This document shows positions 1-6,059 of a DNA stretch of 13,138 bases, in pieces. The notes under the pieces were generated by a model. The model saw only the letters and a program-made list of their open reading frames with translations. It had not been told where the DNA came from and did no database searches. The position numbers and the translations under genes were made by a program. The stretch is from positions 1 through 13,138 of the forward strand of contig DFJV01000155.1 of NCBI GenBank assembly GCA_002373205.1, read 5' to 3'. The first letter of the stretch is position 1. Each line of letters starts with the position of its first letter. This stretch comes from Treponema sp. UBA3662 (lineage in GTDB: Bacteria > Spirochaetota > Spirochaetia > Treponematales > Treponemataceae).

Positions 1-2
1 GC

Positions 3-1034
3 ATAGTATACGCAATGTTCCGCTTTTTTGTAGCAGAGTCACAGCTCTGGTGTGCAATAGACCGCAAGCTAAGAAGGCACACGGCACGCTTTGGACACGA
101 CTACCTTGGCTTCTGGTGGCCAGTACTCGTATTGCCCTGGCTCCTTCTCTACCCGCCACGCTTACTCGGCAAATGGCTTGTATTCGGAAAGATTAAAAAA
201 ATGCTGGGCAAAAACTTCCGCGCAGGAATTGCAGGCGGCGGAGCATACCCGGCACGCATAGACAAATTCTTCTGGGCAGTCGGAATCAACATCGTGGAAG
301 GTTACGGCTTAACAGAAACATCCCCGGTTGTTGCAGTACGCCCAATCGTTGAACCCGTTCTCCGCACAGTAGGAACCCCAGTCCGCGGAGTGCAGGTACG
401 CATTGTAGACGACAACGGCCTAATCCTTGGCAAGTGCAAGAAGGGAAGCCTACAGGTAAAAGGCGGCACCGTAATGCAGGGTTACTACAAAAGAGATGAC
501 CTTACCGCAAAAGTAATAACGGCAGACGGCTGGTTCGACACAGGAGACCTTGCAATACTCACCGTAGACGGAGAAATCCAGCTGCGCGGACGCAAAAAAG
601 ATACAATCGTACTCATGGGCGGCGAAAACATTGAACCTCAGCCAATCGAACAGAAAATCTGCACCTCCCAGTACATAGACACGGCGGTAGTCCTCGGCAC
701 AAACGCAAAGGGCGAAGACCAGCGATACCTTGTAAGCCTAATACTTCCCAACCAGGAAGAAATAGAAAAATATGCCCGCGACAACAGCCTAATCTACGAC
801 ACCTACGAAAACCTGGTCAAAAGCGAAAGCATAGTAAAACTCATAGGAAAAGAAATTGGCGAGCTTGTAAGCACCAAAAACGGCTTCAAGCCATTCGAAA
901 AAATCAACAAGTTCGAAATAATCACCAAGCCCTTTGAAGTTGGAGTTGAACTTTCGGCCAAGCAGGAAGTCATGCGCTACCGCATAGCAGAAATTTACAA
1001 AGACCTCATCACCAAGATGTACCAGGCCCAGTAA
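3..1034 (+). CDS. Long-chain acyl-CoA synthetase (AMP-forming), C-terminal part
   Basis: This is the C-terminal part of an AMP-binding enzyme that activates long-chain fatty acids to acyl-CoA through an acyl-adenylate. The reading frame is open to the left edge, so the Met at base 15 is not a real start and the N-terminal part, including the P-loop-like AMP motif, lies outside the window. A hydrophobic, aromatic stretch (bases about 90-190) resembles the membrane-facing insert of bacterial long-chain acyl-CoA synthetases. It is followed by the A5 motif YGLTETSP (from base 303), the A8 region GWFDTGD (from base 528) with its hinge, and GRKKDTIVLMGGENIEP. Near the C terminus the usual catalytic A10 Lys position appears to be Glu, with a Lys two residues earlier (SAKQE, bases 954-968). 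A role in lipid uptake or phospholipid acyl supply is inferred from the family; substrate length cannot be read from the sequence. Confidence 0.88.
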   Translation: MVYAMFRFFVAESQLWCAIDRKLRRHTARFGHDYLGFWWPVLVLPWLLLYPPRLLGKWLVFGKIKKMLGKNFRAGIAGGGAYPARIDKFFWAVGINIVEGYGLTETSPVVAVRPIVEPVLRTVGTPVRGVQVRIVDDNGLILGKCKKGSLQVKGGTVMQGYYKRDDLTAKVITADGWFDTGDLAILTVDGEIQLRGRKKDTIVLMGGENIEPQPIEQKICTSQYIDTAVVLGTNAKGEDQRYLVSLILPNQEEIEKYARDNSLIYDTYENLVKSESIVKLIGKEIGELVSTKNGFKPFEKINKFEIITKPFEVGVELSAKQEVMRYRIAEIYKDLITKMYQAQ

Positions 1035-1171
1035 ATTCTTCTTTATAATCTGGAGCACACTGCTTTTTCCACTGTGTCTGGCCCTACAGAACCGTCCAAC
1101 CTCCGCAGCATTTTATCCTGTAGAACAAGCAGCGCCATAGAGGGCGCGTCATTTGTTAGCAAAAGAAAGAG

Positions 1172-1229
1172 GCAAGTTTTTACCATAAAACTTGCGGGAT
1201 AAAATGCCACGGAGGGCAGTTTATCCCGC
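1172..1229. repeat. Two abutting perfect stem-loops
   Basis: The first stem is GCAAGTTTT/AAAACTTGC (9 bp, 6-base loop TACCAT). The second is GCGGGATAAA/TTTATCCCGC (10 bp), extended inside by TGCC/GGCA around a 6-base loop. They share two bases at 1194-1195, so in RNA they could stack end to end or compete at the boundary. The function is unknown; mRNA end protection after the acyl-CoA synthetase gene is one possibility. Confidence 0.65.
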
Positions 1230-1343
1230 TTTCCAGGGTTCCGCCTTCCGGCTTCATTGCCTGGGGTTCGACTTGGGCAAAGCCCGCGCTCACCCACCAC
1301 GGCAACGGCTACGCCGCCCTTCCAATCGGGGCTAGGATTCATA
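1229..1343. repeat. Dispersed intergenic repeat, copy 1 (diverged)
   Basis: The block CTTTCCAGGGTTCCGC (1229-1244) matches 7889-7904 at 15 of 16 bases, and the next 16 bases (1245-1260) match 7911-7926 at 14 of 16. The right end (CCCTTCCAATC) resembles CCCCTACAATC in the second copy. The two copies differ by a 6-base spacer and in their central parts. Two copies in 13 kb, both between genes, suggest a small dispersed element of this genome. No coding capacity or terminal transposon signature is visible. Confidence 0.5.
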
Positions 1344-1360
1344 TTTTCTAATTTTTACCA

Positions 1361-1389
1361 TTGAAAATGTCCCTTCCATACCTTAAACT
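1361..1389 (+). promoter_or_regulatory. Predicted sigma-70 promoter of the DUF2931-like gene, leaderless layout
   Basis: The -35 is TTGAAA (1361-1366, 5/6), the spacer is 17 bases, and the -10 is TAAACT (1384-1389, 4/6). Only six bases separate the -10 from the ATG at 1396, so the expected transcription start is the A of the start codon. No Shine-Dalgarno sequence is present in front of the ATG, which agrees with a leaderless transcript. Confidence 0.45.
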
Positions 1390-1395
1390 TAAAGC

Positions 1396-2619
1396 ATGAT
1401 GCGAGCAATTATTGCAGCCGCACTGTCACTGTTCTTATGCATAACACTAGGAGCAAAAGACATGCCAAAAAAGAAGTTTATAAAATGGACTCCCCTAATA
1501 AGCGCCCCCTTCAATTTTCCTGCCGACGGCCAATGGCTTTATGTAAGGTACGGCTTGGACAAGGCAGTCACACCCTATCTTGGCGGAGCAGAATTGCTAA
1601 ATTCAGGAATCACAAGGCACTACCCCAAGACACCCACAATCACTTTTTCTGTACCAAGCGGAGCAGACCTTTTATGGGCTTCCTGGACAGAAGGCAAATG
1701 GTATGTGGCAGACATAAAATTCAACCGCAAGGAAAAAGCCATAATCAAAGAAGCCCTTCAATCAACCTTCCCAAGCTACGACGACTTTGACGACTACCTT
1801 AACCCCAAGCCCAAAGAAGGAAGCTACGAAATCTTCCACATCTGCTGCTTTCCCGGCGGCAAGATACGCTACTTTTTGGAAGACGGCGACTACAAGCGCT
1901 TAATAGCCCTGAACATAACTTCCCAGGCAGAAGAGACCCACAAGCTTGACCAGTCTTTTCTTTACGGCGGAATTGGAATGATACCCAAGTCAAAAGAAAA
2001 ATACTGGGACAGCATGGAAGACTATTTTGACGACATGCTTAATGAAGGCAAGCATTACCTAAGCCTTGATTCAATAGAAGAAACTTACGGAACAGATTAC
2101 CGCCAGCGCACAGAATATTACCGAAAGCACGGAGCCGCAAGTCCAACTCTTTGGGACCCATATTTTAAACGCTACGACTACCGCGTATCAGTCATAATGG
2201 AAAATCCACGGGACAAGCTTTGGCAAGAGCACTGCTACTTTACAAATGCAGAAATGTACAAGCGCCACCTTTCCGTAAATCCGGGCAACATAATTGAACA
2301 TCCCACTCCGCTAAAAAACATCTATTTTGAATGGGACGCAAACGGTTTTGCATACTGCTCAGAGCTATACTTTAACGAAGAAGAAACATTCCGCATATTC
2401 AAAGAAGCCTTTGGCAAAGAAGGCGGCAGCAAGGGAGAATTGCAGATAGTCATAGGCAAAGACAACGGCAGCATAAGGGCAGTTCTAACAGTAGGAAAAA
2501 ATTCCTACGAGTTCAAGAAAACCCAGCTCTACATAGAGCGCTGCAAAGAGCACGGCCTTGTAGGAAAAATCATCTACAAAAACTACACGGAACCCCACCA
2601 GGAATTTGCGGGGCGGTAG
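1396..2619 (+). CDS. Exported protein resembling DUF2931
   Basis: This is a 407-residue protein of unknown function. The N terminus (MMR, then a hydrophobic run to about residue 18) looks like a signal peptide; cleavage after LGA near residue 20 is plausible. Cys15 sits in LFLC, but Leu at -1 makes a lipoprotein site unlikely. The middle has a pattern I associate with DUF2931: a W-S/T-E-K-(F/W)-Y segment (ASWTEGKWYVADIKF), then an aromatic stretch and a PGGK motif (Pro153-Lys156) followed by a short beta-like segment. The C-terminal half, rich in Tyr, Asp and Glu, has no motif I recognise. The first ATG lacks a ribosome binding site but follows a promoter directly. Met23 (base 1462) has GGAG upstream and is an alternative start that would remove the signal peptide. 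The gene converges with the Rsm22-like gene 23 bases away. It probably sits in the periplasm or envelope. Confidence 0.62.
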   Translation: MMRAIIAAALSLFLCITLGAKDMPKKKFIKWTPLISAPFNFPADGQWLYVRYGLDKAVTPYLGGAELLNSGITRHYPKTPTITFSVPSGADLLWASWTEGKWYVADIKFNRKEKAIIKEALQSTFPSYDDFDDYLNPKPKEGSYEIFHICCFPGGKIRYFLEDGDYKRLIALNITSQAEETHKLDQSFLYGGIGMIPKSKEKYWDSMEDYFDDMLNEGKHYLSLDSIEETYGTDYRQRTEYYRKHGAASPTLWDPYFKRYDYRVSVIMENPRDKLWQEHCYFTNAEMYKRHLSVNPGNIIEHPTPLKNIYFEWDANGFAYCSELYFNEEETFRIFKEAFGKEGGSKGELQIVIGKDNGSIRAVLTVGKNSYEFKKTQLYIERCKEHGLVGKIIYKNYTEPHQEFAGR

Positions 2620-2642
2620 GCAGAACACGGAGCAAGGCCCGC

Positions 2643-4064
2643 TTAGTCAAGGTTCAGGATAAAGGCACCGCTTTTCCAGTCTGTCCTCATCTGGTACTTT
2701 GGCATACGGACGGAATAGCTTTCCCCGGAATGCAGTGGTTTTTCTGTAACCGCAAGCAAAAGCCCTATGGCAGAACAGGCGTAGTATCCCGTACGGTTTC
2801 CGGGCAGTCGTATGGGGTCGCTTGCAATGCGGAAGGAAAGGAATTCTTCCTTATGCAAAGAATCCTTCTTTTCCGCATCACTCTTTTCTTCTCCGGCACG
2901 TGCCAAGGCCACAAAAGAAAGGACAGCGCGTTCCTTGGTAAGGTTTGACTGGTCGGAAAGTTTAAGCAGAGTCTTTGGGGCATCTTCCGTTGTAAAGACA
3001 TAGTTGCACCACTTGCCCCCCTTGCTCTTGTCCTCTCCGTTCATTGGGCATTCAGCACAGTGGGTACAAGGGGAAAGCGGAACAAAGTCTTTGCGTATAA
3101 AGGCATCGCGCAAAAGAGAAATGAACCTTCCAGACTTTGGAACCCCTGGCTCTATAATCAAGAACTTGGTGGAAGAATTTGCCTTGTCGGTATAGGCAAG
3201 AAGTTTTTCCGCAAATTTCTTTGCAGTGTATTCAGGCGGCATATCGGTATTTTCGTTTGCCTCGTTGAACATATTGGCGCATGTTACAAATGCAGCGCTC
3301 TGCTTTATCCTGTCTCCAAATTCACCCTTTACGCGGACAATTTCCCAGGCCTCACACTTTAGCCGTGCCGCAATAGAAAGAAAGATGTCCATTCCAAACT
3401 GGAGTGCCTGGCTTGAAATATCCATGCAGTACCAGGTAAGCCTTACATTGCGCAGTTCCGGGCGGGCAAGAAAAAGGGCAATGGGTACAGTCAGGGGGCC
3501 GCTTCCAATGTCAAGGCAGATTTCCTCTTCGCCAAGATTAAGAAAATTCTTTGGAAGGTTAGAAAAAAGCCTTGTAAGACGAACCAAATTCCACCAGAGG
3601 TAATAGTGGACGTAAGCACTAAGGGACGTCGTTTCGTTCATGTAGCCAAGCCAGCGGTCTGTGCGCTCATCGGTAAGGTAGTGGCTAAGCATACGGATGT
3701 GCTTGGGAAGAAGGGCACGCTGCCTAGAGTTAAGCGGATGGGTAGAAGAAACAATCTCCATAAAATCAGCAATAATTTCCTGGGCATCCTTTGGAACAGA
3801 ATCAATGTTGTAAAGGGAATCGATGGAACGTACAAGAGGCGGATTGTGCTTTGTCTTTGCATGGGAAAGCTCTTTCTTTTCCTTCTTTTTTGCCTGGGCA
3901 TCTTTTTCCTGCTTCTTAAGTTCATCAAGCTGCTGCTTTAGTTCCCGCTTTTCTTTTTTTTGCTTTTCAACCTTTGCCTGATTCTTTTTCTGGTAAAGAG
4001 AAATTCCCTGTTTCTTTTCCCACCACTTGAGTTCTATTTTTTCAGGATTGTCCGTATTTTCCAT
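2643..4064 (-). CDS. Rsm22/METTL17-family small-subunit ribosome assembly protein (methyltransferase fold)
   Basis: This 473-residue protein resembles mitochondrial Rsm22/METTL17, which bind the small ribosomal subunit during assembly. From the N terminus it has a Lys/Glu/Gln-rich, probably coiled-coil or RNA-binding extension (about residues 15-75), then a helical region with WW and WNLVRL segments, then a Rossmann methyltransferase core with SAM-type motif LDIGSGP (residues 184-190) and a following acidic strand end (CMDIS). Next comes a cysteine cluster Cys333-x2-Cys336-x2-Cys339-x13-Cys353, matching the [4Fe-4S] ligand pattern of the family, and a C-terminal beta-rich domain. I chose the start at 4064 rather than the upstream in-frame ATG at 4103: it follows the merR stop by one base and has a strong AGAGGTGG six bases upstream, while 4103 lies inside merR. 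It is the last gene of the ptsI-der-merR cluster. Whether it methylates rRNA in bacteria is uncertain. Confidence 0.82.
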   Translation of the reverse strand: MENTDNPEKIELKWWEKKQGISLYQKKNQAKVEKQKKEKRELKQQLDELKKQEKDAQAKKKEKKELSHAKTKHNPPLVRSIDSLYNIDSVPKDAQEIIADFMEIVSSTHPLNSRQRALLPKHIRMLSHYLTDERTDRWLGYMNETTSLSAYVHYYLWWNLVRLTRLFSNLPKNFLNLGEEEICLDIGSGPLTVPIALFLARPELRNVRLTWYCMDISSQALQFGMDIFLSIAARLKCEAWEIVRVKGEFGDRIKQSAAFVTCANMFNEANENTDMPPEYTAKKFAEKLLAYTDKANSSTKFLIIEPGVPKSGRFISLLRDAFIRKDFVPLSPCTHCAECPMNGEDKSKGGKWCNYVFTTEDAPKTLLKLSDQSNLTKERAVLSFVALARAGEEKSDAEKKDSLHKEEFLSFRIASDPIRLPGNRTGYYACSAIGLLLAVTEKPLHSGESYSVRMPKYQMRTDWKSGAFILNLD

Positions 4065-4065
4065 T

Positions 4066-4425
4066 CTAAACCACCTCTGCTTTGGCTGCCTCTGCTTGGG
4101 CACCCTTTCCCCGAGAATTCAATTCAAGATAAACATCATTCAAGTCTGCCCTTATTTGTCTTATTGCAGCAAGGGCGGCTGCCACGGAATCAGAAGCCTG
4201 TGTCTCTTTTATAATCTGGCTTCTTGCTCCGTCTATAGTATAACGCTCGGTGTAAATCAGATACTTTAGCCTGCGGATCATGTCTATATTCCGCTGGCTG
4301 TACAGGCGGCGGCCGTTCAAATCCTTCTGCGGCGTAAAACTGGGAATTATTTCTTCCCAGTAGCGGAGGATATAGGGCTTTATCCCTGTAAGCTGCTCAA
4401 CTTCACCAATAGTATACTGTGCCAT
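4066..4425 (-). CDS. Small MerR-family transcriptional regulator
   Basis: This 119-residue protein consists almost only of a MerR-type winged helix-turn-helix: YTIGEVEQLTGI, then LRYWEEIIP, then the wing GRRLYSQRNIDMI and the YTIDGAR segment. It belongs to the short group with LRYWE and TI-GAR signatures found in spirochaetes and deltaproteobacteria, which lack the metal- or drug-sensing C-terminal part. The tail after residue 80 is a short helix (probable dimerisation) and an Ala/Glu-rich end, with no cysteine for metal sensing. The start is three bases after the der stop codon. Its Shine-Dalgarno (AAGGAT) overlaps the end of der, and its own end overlaps the next gene's ribosome binding site, so it is made as part of the der-rsm22 transcript. 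The target is unknown; control of its own operon is one possibility. Confidence 0.88.
   Translation of the reverse strand: MAQYTIGEVEQLTGIKPYILRYWEEIIPSFTPQKDLNGRRLYSQRNIDMIRRLKYLIYTERYTIDGARSQIIKETQASDSVAAALAAIRQIRADLNDVYLELNSRGKGAQAEAAKAEVV
4071..4078 (-). promoter_or_regulatory. Ribosome binding site that sets the Rsm22-like start
   Basis: On the minus strand AGAGGTGG lies within the last codons of merR, six bases before the ATG at 4064. It is the strongest Shine-Dalgarno sequence in this cluster, and it supports translational coupling to merR. Confidence 0.75.
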
Positions 4426-4428
4426 GGC

Positions 4429-6036
4429 TTATCCTTCGTTAGAGTTCCTGTCCTGCCACTTCTGGCGGCTTGCCTTCATCTCTATCTGCACCGGAATCTG
4501 GTCAAAGCCAAGGTCTTTGCGTATCCTGTTCTTTAGGTAAGTTACATAGCTTTCCGGAACATTGTCCGGGCGGGTTGCAAAAATCATAAAGTTAACAGGG
4601 TTCACGCTAGTCTGGGTCATGTAGCGCACCTTAAAGTGGATGGCCTTTGTTGCTGGCGGCGGATACTGTGTAAGCCAGTCGCGGAGGGCCATGTTTAGCG
4701 CGGCAGTGTCAACCTTGCGGGTAAGCTGAGCGTAAAGCTCAAGTGCCGTGTTCATAAGGTTCTTTATTCCGTCAGAATTCTTTGCGCTGATTGGAACAAC
4801 AGGAGCCCAGTTCATCTGGCCAAACATGGTGTGAATGTAGTCGGTAACGCTTCTCACAGCCTTGTTGCCCCTGTCTTCCATAAGGTCCCACTTGTTTAGG
4901 ACAAATATAACACCGCGTCCTTTCTCGAATGCAAGCGAAGTAATTTTTTTGTCCTGGTCGCTAAGGCCTTCCTTTGCATCTATCATAATAAAGGCAATAT
5001 CACATTCATCAAGAGTTTTTATTGCACGGTTTACGGAATAATACTCAACGTTTTCGCTAACCTTTGACTTGCGCCTTATTCCAGCGGTATCAAGAATTTC
5101 TATGCTGCGGCCGTTGTACAAAAAGCTTCCTTCCACAACATCGCGGGTGGTTCCGGCATAGTCGCTTACAATGCTGGCCTGGGTGTGGGTAAGGGCATTT
5201 GTAAGCGTAGACTTTCCGGTATTAGGCTTTCCAAGAATCGTAATGCGTACGGAACGGTCCTCTTCCTTGCCCTCTGTTACACGGCTAAAGTCCAGACCGC
5301 TCACGAGCCTTTCCTGCAAGACACTAAGATTGTTGCCCTTAAGAGCAGAAATCGTCATGAATTCCTTAAAGCCAAACTTAACTGCTTCGTATGCAGCAGC
5401 GGCAGTTTTTTCGCTCTCACACTTGTTTGCCGCAACAATAATCTTGTCTGAATACTGCCTAAGGTGGGAAATAAGCTCCTCGTCTTCCGCAGTGATTGCC
5501 TCTGCATCCAAAAGCAAAAGAATTTTGTCTGCCTTTACAAGCATTTCCACTGTCTTTGCAACAACAAGATCATCCATTTCACTTTCGCGGGAGGTGTAGT
5601 CACGGGTAAGCTTGTAGCCGCCAGTGTCCATAAGGTGAACGGGCTTTCCTGCAATAAAGCATGTTCCTTCGACAGGGTCGCGGGTAACACCAGGAGTTGG
5701 GTCTGTAATGGCCCTCTTGGTGTGGGTAAGCGCATTAAAAAGAGTGGACTTTCCCACGTTGGGGCGGCCTGCTATTACAATCAGTGGAAGATTATAGTAG
5801 GTTTTGTCCGGGTAGAATTTTTGAGTCTGCGACTTTCTCTTACTGCCAATCTTTTCTGCAGAATGCGATTCGTCCGAATGTGATTCTTCAGAATCAGATT
5901 CACCAGACTGGGCATCATCTGCATCAGAAGAAGCATCATCTAAAGCTCCGTCTGTTGACTCAACTTCCTCGTCGTAGTCCTGAGGCTTTACCGGCTTGGG
6001 CTTAGAAAAATCAGGTTTCTTTTTCTTCTTTTTCAT
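4429..6036 (-). CDS. der: Ribosome biogenesis GTPase Der (EngA), with acidic N-terminal extension
   Basis: Der has two consecutive GTPase domains and a KH-like C-terminal domain and acts in 50S subunit maturation. Domain 1 has P-loop GRPNVGKS (residues 90-97), GVTRD, DTGGY and G5 ISALKG. Its G4 reads Asn204-Lys-Cys-Glu207 instead of NKxD. Domain 2 is canonical: GKPNTGKS (269-276), GTTRD, DTAGIRRKS and NKWD (381-384). The C-terminal part (PPPATKAIHFKVRY, then the FMIFATRPD strand) fits the KH-like domain. At 535 residues it is longer than the usual 430-500, because of about 80 extra N-terminal residues: a poly-Lys start, then a Ser/Asp/Glu/His-rich, probably disordered stretch. AGGAAA a few bases before the ATG at 6036 supports this start. 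It lies 23 bases after ptsI and three before merR. Confidence 0.95.
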   Translation of the reverse strand: MKKKKKKPDFSKPKPVKPQDYDEEVESTDGALDDASSDADDAQSGESDSEESHSDESHSAEKIGSKRKSQTQKFYPDKTYYNLPLIVIAGRPNVGKSTLFNALTHTKRAITDPTPGVTRDPVEGTCFIAGKPVHLMDTGGYKLTRDYTSRESEMDDLVVAKTVEMLVKADKILLLLDAEAITAEDEELISHLRQYSDKIIVAANKCESEKTAAAAYEAVKFGFKEFMTISALKGNNLSVLQERLVSGLDFSRVTEGKEEDRSVRITILGKPNTGKSTLTNALTHTQASIVSDYAGTTRDVVEGSFLYNGRSIEILDTAGIRRKSKVSENVEYYSVNRAIKTLDECDIAFIMIDAKEGLSDQDKKITSLAFEKGRGVIFVLNKWDLMEDRGNKAVRSVTDYIHTMFGQMNWAPVVPISAKNSDGIKNLMNTALELYAQLTRKVDTAALNMALRDWLTQYPPPATKAIHFKVRYMTQTSVNPVNFMIFATRPDNVPESYVTYLKNRIRKDLGFDQIPVQIEMKASRQKWQDRNSNEG

Positions 6037-6059
6037 TGTTTTCCTGTAGTTAAAAATCT

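Larger units (their letters stand above)
1035..1395. other. Non-coding, hairpin-rich spacer
   Basis: This 361-base gap lies between two plus-strand genes and I see no convincing gene in it. It contains several back-to-back inverted repeats: a 5-bp stem 1132-1136/1143-1147, a 9-bp perfect stem 1172-1180/1187-1195, and a 10-bp perfect stem 1194-1203/1220-1229 that continues after one mismatch with 4 more pairs (1205-1208/1215-1218). A repeat unit follows at 1229-1343, then the promoter of the next gene. None of the hairpins is followed by a good T-run on the plus strand, so a terminator role for the upstream gene is only possible. Confidence 0.6.

Noticed and set aside
1262..1300. tRNA-like GGTTCGA followed later by ACCACC
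   Set aside because: The bases flanking the putative T-loop do not pair, and no acceptor, D or anticodon arms can be drawn.
1043..1342. 99-residue minus-strand open frame in the hairpin-rich spacer
   Set aside because: It runs through the inverted repeats and the dispersed repeat, has no clear ribosome binding site, and its translation is low in protein-like character. It is probably a by-product of GC-rich repeats.
4065..4103. Upstream start (ATG at 4103) for the Rsm22-like gene
   Set aside because: It would overlap merR and has no ribosome binding site, whereas the ATG at 4064 has a strong one and follows the merR stop directly.
5171..5883. Open frames antisense to der
   Set aside because: Long antisense frames are expected opposite a conserved gene with this base composition, and they contain no recognisable domain.
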